A stretch of 64,000 nucleotides of DNA, taken from Pseudarthrobacter oxydans. GTDB taxonomy: Bacteria > Actinomycetota > Actinomycetes > Actinomycetales > Micrococcaceae. Below the pieces are notes generated by a model, which was not told where the DNA came from, made no database searches, and was given only the letters and a program-made list of their open reading frames with translations. How positions within the stretch are numbered: position 1 is the stretch's first letter; each line of letters starts with the position of its first letter. Location: contig NZ_CP139438.1 of NCBI RefSeq assembly GCF_034258515.1, positions 744,001-808,000 on the forward strand, written 5' to 3'. The translations under genes and the position numbers were made by a program. Below are positions 7,676-15,371 of the stretch, piece after piece.

Positions 7676-9130
7676 CTACAGGCCGTATTTCTCCAGGAGC
7701 CGCAGCCAAACCTCACTGATCGTGGGGTAGGAGGGGACCGCATGCCACAGCCGGTCAAGCGGGACCTCGCCCACGACGGCGACCGTAGCGGCGTGCAGGA
7801 GCTCGGCGACGTCCGGGCCGGCGAACGTGGCGCCCAGCAGTACCTTCCGGTCCTCGTCGACCACCAGCTGCGCCCACCCCTCATAGTTCTCCGAATGCAG
7901 TGAAGACCCGGCCACCTGGATGGGGAGTTCCACCGAAGAGGCGTTGTAGCCGTCCTCGCGGGCAACTTCCAGCGTGCGGCCTACGGTGGCAACCTCAGGA
8001 TCGGTAAAGACGACGTTGGGTACGGCATGCTGGTTGGCGGTCTGGGAATAGCGGCTCCAGTCCGCCGGCCGCCCGGTCAGTTCGCCCTTGGCCCGGGCCG
8101 TGATGGCGTCGCCCGTCGCCCGCGCCTCGTACTTTCCCTGGTGCGTCAGTAGGTTCTTGCCCGCCGCGTCACCCACCGCATACAGCCACGGGTCGTCGCC
8201 CGGGATGCCCTCCACCAGGCCGGAACTATCCGTACTGAGGGTCAGGCGGCCGTGGCTGTCCGGCTCGATGCCGACGCTTTCCAGCCCCAGGCCCTCAAGG
8301 GCGGGGTGCCTGCCCGTGGAGACGAGGACCTTGTCAGCGATGACCGTTGACCCGCCGGCCAACTGCAAACTGAAGGTGCCGTCGTCGTTCGCAGTGATGC
8401 CCTCCGTCACGGTATTGAGCCGGATGTCCACGCCGTCCGCGCGCAGGCCCGCGGCAACCAGACTGGCTGCCTCCTCCGGATAGTTCCCCAGCAGCCTGCT
8501 GCGCGCCACGAGCGTCACGGCGGATCCGAGGCGGGCGAACGCCTGGGCCAGCTCCGTCCCGGCAACACCCCCGCCCAGGACAGCCAGCCGCTCCGGAATT
8601 TCGCTGGCCGAGGTGGCGTCCCGGGTTCCCCAGACCTGCACGTCCTCAAGCCCTTCGATCGGGGGCATGTTCGGCATTGACCCTGTGGCCAGCACCACCG
8701 CGTGTCGCGCCCGCAGCAGGTGGGAGGTGCCGTCCAGCCCCGCAACCTGGACCGCCTTGGGAGCCGTAAGCCAGGCATGGCCCCTGATGAGGTCGATGCC
8801 GGAGTCCTTGACCCAGGCAACCTGGCTGTCATCCTGCCAGTTGGACGTGAAATGGTCCCTGCGCTTGAGCACTGCTGCAGCATCCAGGGTCCGCGTGACG
8901 GCTTCCTTGGCGCCCGGCGTCGTCTGCGCAGAGTGCAGCGCCGTTCCGGGCCGAAGCAGGGCCTTTGACGGCATGCATGCCCAGTAGGAGCACTCGCCGC
9001 CCACCAGCTCCGCCTCCACCAGCACCACGGAGAGGCCGCCCTGGACGGCGCGGTCCGCAACGTTTTCCCCCACGGCGCCTGCGCCGATCACCACAACGTC
9101 AAATTCCTGCTTCACAGGCTCGGGCATCAT
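7676..9130 (-). CDS. FAD-dependent pyridine nucleotide-disulfide oxidoreductase
   Basis: The 484-residue protein belongs to the dihydrolipoamide dehydrogenase/mercuric reductase family. It has an N-terminal FAD-binding GAGAVGENVA motif (17-26) and the redox-active CSYWAC disulfide (C47-C52). A central NAD(P)-binding segment (LAVLGGGVAGTELAQAF) is followed by a C-terminal dimerisation domain ending in HAVPSYPTISE, which supplies the His-Glu active-site pair. Length is normal for the family. CSYWAC differs from the CLNVGC of true lipoamide dehydrogenase, so a substrate other than lipoamide is likely; many actinobacteria carry such unassigned reductases. It is monocistronic and separate from the downstream TetR operon. 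Confidence 0.93.
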   Translation of the reverse strand: MMPEPVKQEFDVVVIGAGAVGENVADRAVQGGLSVVLVEAELVGGECSYWACMPSKALLRPGTALHSAQTTPGAKEAVTRTLDAAAVLKRRDHFTSNWQDDSQVAWVKDSGIDLIRGHAWLTAPKAVQVAGLDGTSHLLRARHAVVLATGSMPNMPPIEGLEDVQVWGTRDATSASEIPERLAVLGGGVAGTELAQAFARLGSAVTLVARSRLLGNYPEEAASLVAAGLRADGVDIRLNTVTEGITANDDGTFSLQLAGGSTVIADKVLVSTGRHPALEGLGLESVGIEPDSHGRLTLSTDSSGLVEGIPGDDPWLYAVGDAAGKNLLTHQGKYEARATGDAITARAKGELTGRPADWSRYSQTANQHAVPNVVFTDPEVATVGRTLEVAREDGYNASSVELPIQVAGSSLHSENYEGWAQLVVDEDRKVLLGATFAGPDVAELLHAATVAVVGEVPLDRLWHAVPSYPTISEVWLRLLEKYGL

Positions 9131-9175
9131 GGGGACAGCCTACGCCCGGGAGAATGCGGATGTGGGTCAACGCAA

Positions 9176-9207
9176 AAGGTCCGCACCGGCGAACCGGTGC
9201 GGACCTT
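9176..9207 (-). terminator. Rho-independent terminator of tRNA-Arg
   Basis: A perfect 14-bp stem (9176-9189 with 9194-9207) closes on a four-base loop that reads TTCG on the minus strand, an especially stable tetraloop. Minus-strand T residues follow. It lies 3 bp beyond the encoded CCA of the tRNA. Confidence 0.85.
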
Positions 9208-9209
9208 GT

Positions 9210-9286
<77 letters not shown>

Positions 9287-9345
9287 ATTCCGTGTTCCTG
9301 GAGAAGAACCGCTCTCCCTGAACCTCGAATTACTTTACGCGAGGG

Positions 9346-9361
9346 TTGGCTGGGATGCCAA
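9346..9361. promoter_or_regulatory. Possible operator upstream of pckG
   Basis: TTGGCTGGGATGCCAA is an inverted repeat with 5-bp arms and a 6-bp spacer in the 275-bp region in front of pckG. The symmetry is plain, but no regulator is assigned, and a repeat this short can arise by chance. Confidence 0.3.
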
Positions 9362-9563
9362 ATCGAGGGGCGTGTAATCTCGGCTACTAGACCGGTATAG
9401 GTGACCTTCGTCACTTTGTCGTAGAATTTCAGCTTGAAGTTCCTTGATTTCCCGCGGAATTCCATTTCTGTGGCCTCAAATCGTCAGCATACGTCCCAAA
9501 AACCCCAGTGGTCCGGACCATAGCATTTAGGACACACCGATGAACCCGAGGAAGGGAACCGAA

Positions 9564-11399
9564 ATGGGCGATCTGGCGCAGAAGCCGCTGCTTGAGAAAG
9601 CACCCACCACACATGCCGGTCTGCTGGCGTGGGTCGAAGAGGTTGCAGAGCTAACGCAGCCGGACCGCATCTACTGGGTGGACGGGTCCGAAGAGGAAAA
9701 CACCCGGCTGACCGATGAACTGGTGGCAGCCGGCACCCTGACGCGGCTGAACCAGGAACTGTTTCCGAATTCCTTCGCTGCCTTCTCCGACCCCGCAGAC
9801 GTAGCCCGCGTTGAGGAGCAGACGTTCATCTGCTCGGAAAACAAGCGTGACGCCGGGTTCACCAACAACTGGATGGCTCCCGCCGAGATGAAGGAAAAGC
9901 TGCGCGGGCTGTTCGCCGGCTCCATGCGCGGCCGCACCATGTACGTCATCCCCTTCGTCATGGGCCACCTTGACGCTGAGGACCCCAAGTTCGGCGTCGA
10001 GATCACGGACAGCGCCTACGTTGTTGCCTCGATGCGGATCATGGCCAACATCGGAACCGCGGTGCTGGACAAGATCACCGAGACCAACGCGTTCTTCGTC
10101 CCTGCCCTGCACTCGCTGGGGGCCCCGCTGGAACCCGGCCAGGCCGACGTCGCATGGCCCTGCAACCCGGACAAGTGGATTGTCCACTTCCCCGAGGAAC
10201 GGTCCATCTGGTCCTTCGGCTCGGGCTACGGCGGCAACGCCCTCCTGGGCAAGAAGTGCTACGCCCTCCGCATCGCCTCCGTGATGGCCCGCGACGAAGG
10301 ATGGCTGGCTGAGCACATGCTCATCCTCAAGCTCACCTCGCCGGAGAAGAAGTCGTACTACCTGTCGGCGGCCTTCCCGTCGGCCTGCGGCAAGACCAAC
10401 CTGGCCCTCCTGGATCCCACCATTGAAGGCTGGGAAGTCGAGACCCTCGGCGATGACATCACCTGGATGCGGATCGGCAAGGAAGGCGAACTGCGCGCCA
10501 CCAACCCGGAGGCCGGCCTGTTCGGTGTCGCTCCGGGCACCGGCTGGGGCACCAACCCCAACGCCATGCGCGCCATCGCCAAGGGCCACAGCATCTTCAC
10601 CAACGTGGCCCTCACGGACGACGGGGGCGTGTGGTGGGAGGGCATGACGGACGACGTTCCGGCCCATCTCACCGACTGGGAGGGCAACTCCTGGACTCCG
10701 GATTCGGACAAGCCTGCCGCCCACCCGAACTCCCGGTTCTGCACGCCCATCTCCCAGATCGACATGCTGGCCGAGGAATACTACAGCCCCGAAGGCGTGG
10801 AGCTTTCCGCCATCCTCTTCGGCGGCCGCCGCAAGACCACGGTTCCCCTGGTGACCCAGGCCCGCAGCTGGACAAACGGCATCTTCATGGGCTCCACGCT
10901 CTCCTCGGAGACCACGGCCGCCGCCGCCGGCCAGGTGGGCAGGCTCCGCCGCGACCCCATGGCCATGCTCCCGTTCATCGGCTACGACGCCGGCGACTAC
11001 CTCAAGCACTGGATCAGTGTCTCGGGGAAGGCCAACCCCGAGCGGCTGCCGCACATCTTCCTGGTGAACTGGTTCCGCCGCACCGCCGACGGCGGCTTCG
11101 CCTGGCCGGGCTTCGGGGACAACGCCCGGGTCCTGAAATGGGCCATCGAGCGCATCGAGGGCAAGGCCGCTGCCGTGGAGACGCCCATCGGCTACGTTCC
11201 CACCGGTGACTCGCTGGACCTCACGGGCCTGGACCTTACCCACGCACACGTGGAGGAGGCCGTCCGCGTGGACCGGGAGGAATGGGACGCCGAGCTGGCG
11301 TCCATCGAGGACTGGTACGCGCAGTTCGGCGATTCACTCCCGGACGCGCTGCGTGCCGAGCTGGACGCCCTGAAGGGGCGCATGGCTGACCACAGCTGA
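9564..11399 (+). CDS. pckG: Phosphoenolpyruvate carboxykinase (GTP)
   Basis: The enzyme converts oxaloacetate and GTP to phosphoenolpyruvate, the entry step of gluconeogenesis, in the cytoplasm. With the ATG at 9564 it has 611 residues, normal for the GTP-dependent family. The nucleotide-binding P-loop [13 protein letters not shown], the metal-binding GDDITWM segment, the reactive-Cys ACGKT sequence and the NWFRR segment are all present. An in-frame ATG at 9540 would add eight residues; I prefer 9564 because GAAGGGAA precedes it and the protein then begins [12 protein letters not shown], the typical start. The gene is monocistronic and ends at a very strong hairpin. Confidence 0.96.
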   Translation: MGDLAQKPLLEKAPTTHAGLLAWVEEVAELTQPDRIYWVDGSEEENTRLTDELVAAGTLTRLNQELFPNSFAAFSDPADVARVEEQTFICSENKRDAGFTNNWMAPAEMKEKLRGLFAGSMRGRTMYVIPFVMGHLDAEDPKFGVEITDSAYVVASMRIMANIGTAVLDKITETNAFFVPALHSLGAPLEPGQADVAWPCNPDKWIVHFPEERSIWSFGSGYGGNALLGKKCYALRIASVMARDEGWLAEHMLILKLTSPEKKSYYLSAAFPSACGKTNLALLDPTIEGWEVETLGDDITWMRIGKEGELRATNPEAGLFGVAPGTGWGTNPNAMRAIAKGHSIFTNVALTDDGGVWWEGMTDDVPAHLTDWEGNSWTPDSDKPAAHPNSRFCTPISQIDMLAEEYYSPEGVELSAILFGGRRKTTVPLVTQARSWTNGIFMGSTLSSETTAAAAGQVGRLRRDPMAMLPFIGYDAGDYLKHWISVSGKANPERLPHIFLVNWFRRTADGGFAWPGFGDNARVLKWAIERIEGKAAAVETPIGYVPTGDSLDLTGLDLTHAHVEEAVRVDREEWDAELASIEDWYAQFGDSLPDALRAELDALKGRMADHS

Positions 11400-11421
11400 C
11401 CAGCCGGCATCAAGCAGGCAT

Positions 11422-11472
11422 AACGACGGCGGCGCCGCACCTTTTGGGAAAAGGTGCGGCGCCGCCGTCGTT
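11422..11472. terminator. Strong bidirectional terminator after pckG
   Basis: A perfect 24-bp stem (11422-11445 with 11449-11472) closes on a GGG loop and is followed by TTT. It lies just after the pckG stop, between convergent genes, so it can stop both transcripts. Confidence 0.85.
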
Positions 11473-11489
11473 TCCCACCGGCCCGCCGT

Positions 11490-11545
11490 CGATTGCTCCG
11501 CACCTGTCGTTATGGAACTCCAAAACGACAGGTACGGAGCAATCG
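11490..11545. repeat. Second long hairpin between pckG and hmp
   Basis: Two 22-nt arms (11490-11511 and 11524-11545) are complementary except at one position and flank a 12-nt loop. It lies 2 bp beyond the hmp stop and may terminate hmp transcription. The length and imperfect palindrome also resemble dispersed intergenic palindromic repeats. Confidence 0.6.
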
Positions 11546-11547
11546 AT

Positions 11548-12708
11548 TCAGCTGGCGAGCCAGATGTCGGGGCCGAACACTTCGTAGTGGATCCGGGTGG
11601 CCGGGATGCCGGCGTTGATGGCTTCGTTGCGGATGTTCTTCATGAACGGCAGCGGGCCGCACAGGTACAGGGACGCATCCGCCGGCAGATCCACCTCACG
11701 CAGGGACATGAAACCTTCCCTGGCTCCGTCCACGGGCTCTTCGAGCCACAGCTGAAGCTCGGCGCCGTCCAGGCGCTCGACGTCGTCCGTCATCTGGCTG
11801 CGCAGCGCCCAGCTGTCCAAGGTGCTTTCCGCGTGGAGCACCAGCACCTGCCGTTCGGACCCGGCCTCTGCCAGGGACCGAAGGATGGAAGCGGTGGGGG
11901 TGCAGCCGATGCCCGCGGACGCCAGCACCAACGGCCCGTCGCCCTCCTTCAGGGTGATCTCGCCGTAGGGGTTGGAGATCTCCAGGACGTCGCCAACCTG
12001 CACGTTGTTGTGGAGCACGGGGGAGACCTCGCCGCCGTCGTCAAGCTTGGTGGTGAAGCTTCGGCTGGTGCCGGCCTCGCCGGAGAGCGAGTACTGGCGC
12101 ACCTGGCGAAGGCCTTCCGGCAGGGTCACCTTGACGCTGATGTACTGGCCGGGAAGGGCCGGGGTGACCGGGGTGTCGTCGGCCGGTTCGAGGGTGAAGG
12201 TCATGGAGCCTGCGCCGGCGGGGGTCTTGGCCGCCACCCGCCACGGCATCCACATCCGGTCATTGGCCTGGGCGGCGTAGAGGCCCTTTTCGAGCTTGAT
12301 CAGGGCGTCGGCCATCAGCCAGTACACCTCGGTCCAGGCGTCCGCGATTTCCGGGGTGATGACCTCCGCCAGGTCCTCGGCGATCGCGGCGAAGAGGTGC
12401 TCGTAGACCACCTGGTACTGCGGTTCGGTGATGCCCAGGGACGCGTGCCGGTGGGCAATGCGGGAGAGGACGGTCTCGGGAAGGGTGCCCGGGTTGTTGA
12501 CCAGGTGGGTGGCGAAGGCCGCGATACTGCCTGCCAGCGCCTGCTGCTGGTTGCCGGAGCGCTGGTTGGAGCGGCTGAACAGGCCGTCCAGGAGTTCGGG
12601 GTGGGCGGCGAACAGGCGGGCGTAGAAATTGGGGGTGATAGCGCCGATCCGGGATCCGACGAGGGGCAGCGTTGCTTCAATGACGGGGCGGGATTTTTCC
12701 GAGAGCAT
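11548..12708 (-). CDS. hmp: Flavohemoprotein, nitric oxide dioxygenase
   Basis: The protein oxidises NO to nitrate with O2 and NAD(P)H. A globin domain (about 1-140) holds B10 Tyr29 in NFYARLF, a distal Gln near 53-55, and proximal His88 in IAHRHASLGI. An FAD-binding segment (RQYSLSG) and an NAD-binding domain (ASAGIGCTPTASIL, LYLCGPLPFM) follow. The start at 12708 gives 386 residues and has AGGAG 5 bp upstream; longer in-frame starts lack support and would read through the operator region. The adjacent upstream NsrR-like gene and the NsrR-type palindrome point to NO-responsive control. Confidence 0.96.
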   Translation of the reverse strand: MLSEKSRPVIEATLPLVGSRIGAITPNFYARLFAAHPELLDGLFSRSNQRSGNQQQALAGSIAAFATHLVNNPGTLPETVLSRIAHRHASLGITEPQYQVVYEHLFAAIAEDLAEVITPEIADAWTEVYWLMADALIKLEKGLYAAQANDRMWMPWRVAAKTPAGAGSMTFTLEPADDTPVTPALPGQYISVKVTLPEGLRQVRQYSLSGEAGTSRSFTTKLDDGGEVSPVLHNNVQVGDVLEISNPYGEITLKEGDGPLVLASAGIGCTPTASILRSLAEAGSERQVLVLHAESTLDSWALRSQMTDDVERLDGAELQLWLEEPVDGAREGFMSLREVDLPADASLYLCGPLPFMKNIRNEAINAGIPATRIHYEVFGPDIWLAS

Positions 12709-12756
12709 GGGAACTCCTGAGGTAGTGACCGGGGCCTTCGTCCGGCCTTTGCGAAT

Positions 12757-12777
12757 ACCTGCATTCAAAATGCTGGT
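12757..12777. promoter_or_regulatory. NsrR-type operator upstream of hmp
   Basis: The core GCATTCAAAATGC (12761-12773) is a perfect inverted repeat. Flanking ACC and GGT extend the symmetry to 21 bp with a single mismatched pair. Length and core match the NsrR operator class (two 11-bp half sites around a central base). It lies about 50 bp upstream of the hmp start. Confidence 0.7.
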
Positions 12778-12790
12778 TTTCATACCCAAT

Positions 12791-12811
12791 TTCTACATCT
12801 TGTAGAAGATG
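12791..12811. promoter_or_regulatory. Second palindrome in the nsrR-hmp gap
   Basis: TTCTACATCTTGTAGAA (12791-12807) is a perfect repeat with 7-bp arms. The overlapping CATCTTGTAGAAGATG (12796-12811) is a second perfect repeat with 6-bp arms. The overlapped symmetry suggests an operator near the hmp -35 region. The binding protein is unknown. Confidence 0.5.
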
Positions 12812-12849
12812 GAAGCAAATCGTCCGGTAATACAGGCCTGGCCCGGGTA

Positions 12850-13299
12850 TCAGAGCCCCGGGCGGAGACCGATCATGCTGAAGACCGGGGCCATTTGGCC
12901 GGACACGGGGAGGTCCGCAATGTTGACGGAATCGAGTTCGTGGTAGAACGCCTCGCGCGCCCGGGACAGCGCGGAGCGGAGCCGGCATTCGTTGATCAGG
13001 GGGCAGTTCCCGCCGGGAGCCACGCAGTCTGCCGCGTCGGTCCGGGTATCGAGCTGCCGCAGGACCTGCCCCACGGTGGCATTGCGGCCGGCGTGGCTAA
13101 GGCGGGAGCCGCCGGTCCGGCCGCGGACCACCTCGAGATATCCGAGGGTGCGCAGCTTCGCCATCGCTTTGCTGACGTGGTTGTAGGGCGTCCCTACGGA
13201 GTCGGCGATGTTCTGCGTGGTCAGCAGGGCACCCGCGGGAGCTGCCGCAAGCACCATTAGGGCGCGCAGGCTGACGTCGGCGAAGGCGTTGATCTTCAT
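12850..13299 (-). CDS. nsrR: Rrf2-family regulator, NsrR-like
   Basis: The 149-residue protein has an N-terminal winged helix typical of Rrf2 regulators (LLTTQNIADSVGTPYNHVSKAMAKLRTLGYL, about 25-55). Three cysteines, C92, C99 and C105, are placed as in the [4Fe-4S] cluster loop of NsrR. NsrR senses NO through this cluster and derepresses hmp. It sits immediately upstream of hmp on the same strand, with an NsrR-type operator between them. It follows a 162-residue hypothetical gene by 15 bp. Confidence 0.88.
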   Translation of the reverse strand: MKINAFADVSLRALMVLAAAPAGALLTTQNIADSVGTPYNHVSKAMAKLRTLGYLEVVRGRTGGSRLSHAGRNATVGQVLRQLDTRTDAADCVAPGGNCPLINECRLRSALSRAREAFYHELDSVNIADLPVSGQMAPVFSMIGLRPGL

Positions 13300-13314
13300 G
13301 GCGGCGCGGCCGGT

Positions 13315-13803
13315 CTAGTCCACCCAGATCGCGGGCTCGCTGGCGTCGGCCGCCAGCTCCCCAAATTCCCATGTCTGGGTACCCGCGTTCGCCGAGTAAG
13401 GCAGCACGGCAGCAAAGACAGAGCCGTCGCGGTGCTCCGCCGCCACGTGGATGGCGTCCGAGTCCTCCTCCACCAGCAGGATGTCGCAGACCACGGCGGC
13501 AGCCCGGAAGTCCTCCCGGTTCTGCCGTAGCAAAGCTGTGAGGTCGCTGATCATGGCGTCGGCATCAAAGTCGCCGTCCGAACCTTCCGCGGCATCTGCC
13601 GGCGAGACGGCCACCAGCCGCACCTCGCCGTCGTTCTGGACGGTCAGGGCGAAGGGCAGGAAGCCGCCGCTGCGGTGGAGTTGCTCCTGGGCGGCACTGA
13701 CGCCCGTGCCCAGGAGGTTCTCCAGATCCGTGGCGGTGGCTTCCGGCACCGAGCCGCGCCAGGAGCCCTGTTCTTCGGAGCCCGGCTCCGGGGTCTGTGT
13801 CAC
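13315..13803 (-). CDS. Hypothetical acidic protein
   Basis: I do not recognise a family for this 162-residue protein. It is soluble and acidic, with no signal peptide or membrane helix. Its centre reads GGFLPFALTVQNDGEVRLVAVSP, followed by a helix-rich section (DADAMISDLTALLRQNREDFRAAAVVCDILL) and a beta-rich end. It starts 6 bp after the phosphomannomutase stop, so the two are very probably co-transcribed. Its conserved-looking alpha/beta organisation suggests a real cytoplasmic protein. Confidence 0.75.
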   Translation of the reverse strand: MTQTPEPGSEEQGSWRGSVPEATATDLENLLGTGVSAAQEQLHRSGGFLPFALTVQNDGEVRLVAVSPADAAEGSDGDFDADAMISDLTALLRQNREDFRAAAVVCDILLVEEDSDAIHVAAEHRDGSVFAAVLPYSANAGTQTWEFGELAADASEPAIWVD

Positions 13804-13809
13804 GCTTGC

Positions 13810-15228
13810 CTACGCCCGGACAATCGACAGGACCCGGTCCCGGACCCGTTCCATGGTGGCGCGGTCGGTCGCCTCGGCGTTAAGCCGGAGGAAAGGTTCG
13901 GTGTTGGACGGACGCAGGTTGAACCAGTAGCTGCCGTCATTGGCCGTGAACGTGCTGCCGTCCAGGGTGTCGATGGTGATGTCCTCGTCCGCGAAGGCAG
14001 CGCGTACGCGCTCGACGGCGGCGGGCTTGTCGTCGACCTCGGAGTTGATCTCGCCCGAGCTGACGTACGGCTCGTACTCGCGGCCCAGTTCCGAGAGGGG
14101 GCCGTCCTGTTCGCCCAGGGCTGCCAGGACGTGCATGGCCGCCAGCATGCCCGTGTCCGCGTTCCAGAAGTCACGGAAGTAGAAGTGGGCTGAGTGCTCC
14201 CCGCCGAAGACCGCGCCTTCCTCCGCCATGACCGCCTTGATGAAGGAGTGGCCCACGCGTGTGCGGACTGCCCGGCCGCCGTCGTGCTCCACGAGCTCTG
14301 ACACGGCGCGCGAAGTGAGGAGGTTGTGGATGATCGTGGGGGTTGCCTCGCCCAGGGCCTTGGCGCGGGCAATCTCGCGGCGCGCCACCATGCCGGTAAT
14401 GGCCGACGGCGACACGGGCTCGCCCTTCTCGTCCACCACGAAGCAGCGGTCGGCGTCACCGTCGAACGCCAGGCCGATGTCCGCACCGTGTTCCACCACT
14501 GCCGCCTGCAGGTCGCGGAGGTTCTCCGGTTCCAGCGGGTTCGCAGGGTGGTTGGGGAAGGAACCGTCCAGCTCGAAGTAGAGGGGGACGATGTCCAGGG
14601 GCAGCTTGGGGAGCAGGGTGTCGCCCAGCACTGCAGGGGTGGTGAGGCCTGCCATGCCGTTGCCGGCGTCCACAACAACCTTCAGCGGCCGGGAACCGGA
14701 CAGGTCCACGAGCTTGCGGAGGTATTCGGAATAGTCCTTGAGGACGTCGCGGACACCGATGAGGCCGCGCTTCGCCGCGGCCGGGATGGTGCCGGTGTTG
14801 AGGTACTGCTCGGCGAGGGCCTGGATGTCCTTAAGGCCGGATTCGGAAGAAATGGGAACGGCTCCGGCCTTGGACATCTTGATGCCGTTGTAGCCGGCCG
14901 GGTTGTGGCTGGCGGTGAAGGTGGCGCCGGCACGGTTCAGGTAACCGCAGGCGAAGTACAGTTCGTCCGTGGAAATCAGGTCCAGCAGCTCAACGTTGGC
15001 GCCGCGGGTGGCTGCGCCGTTGGCGAAGGCCTTGCTGAATTCCGGGGAGGACGGGCGCATGTCGCCGCCCACCAGGATGGTCTGGCCTTCGAGCTGGAGG
15101 ACGTCCACGAAGGCGGCGCCCACGGCTTCGACGATTTCGGCGGTGATGGACTCGCCCACGATGCCACGGACGTCGTACGCCTTGAAGGATGCCGAAAGGT
15201 CAAAAGTCGTTGTCTGTTCGCTAGTCAC
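13810..15228 (-). CDS. manB: Phosphomannomutase/phosphoglucomutase
   Basis: The enzyme interconverts hexose 6- and 1-phosphates for nucleotide-sugar and cell-envelope synthesis. The phosphoserine loop TASHNPAGYNG has catalytic S107. The metal loop FDGDADR, the sugar-binding GGEHSAHF loop and a C-terminal phosphate-binding RPSNTEPFLR loop appear in family order. The upstream open frame is longer, but homology begins near the GTG at 15228, giving 472 residues. That GTG lies 7 nt after TAAGAT with no ribosome site, so a leaderless start is likely. It is divergent from the helicase gene. Confidence 0.93.
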   Translation of the reverse strand: MTSEQTTTFDLSASFKAYDVRGIVGESITAEIVEAVGAAFVDVLQLEGQTILVGGDMRPSSPEFSKAFANGAATRGANVELLDLISTDELYFACGYLNRAGATFTASHNPAGYNGIKMSKAGAVPISSESGLKDIQALAEQYLNTGTIPAAAKRGLIGVRDVLKDYSEYLRKLVDLSGSRPLKVVVDAGNGMAGLTTPAVLGDTLLPKLPLDIVPLYFELDGSFPNHPANPLEPENLRDLQAAVVEHGADIGLAFDGDADRCFVVDEKGEPVSPSAITGMVARREIARAKALGEATPTIIHNLLTSRAVSELVEHDGGRAVRTRVGHSFIKAVMAEEGAVFGGEHSAHFYFRDFWNADTGMLAAMHVLAALGEQDGPLSELGREYEPYVSSGEINSEVDDKPAAVERVRAAFADEDITIDTLDGSTFTANDGSYWFNLRPSNTEPFLRLNAEATDRATMERVRDRVLSIVRA

Positions 15229-15371
15229 GGGCTTTATCTTACGTGGGCCGCGGAAGTGGCTGTGGAGGACGGGTGGGGGCCGGCGTATGTGACGCGAAGC
15301 TGCGGTGGCGGGGTTTCCACATAGGGCGCTCCGGTGTGCCTCGTGTCGGAGGCGGCTGGGATACTGAATCA

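Noticed and set aside
9651..11249. A 532-codon minus-strand open frame opposite pckG
   Set aside because: It is the antisense shadow of a highly conserved PEP carboxykinase in GC-rich DNA and has no recognisable protein motifs.
14326..15324. A 332-codon plus-strand frame opposite the phosphomannomutase gene
   Set aside because: It is a shadow frame; the opposite strand encodes an enzyme with every family motif.
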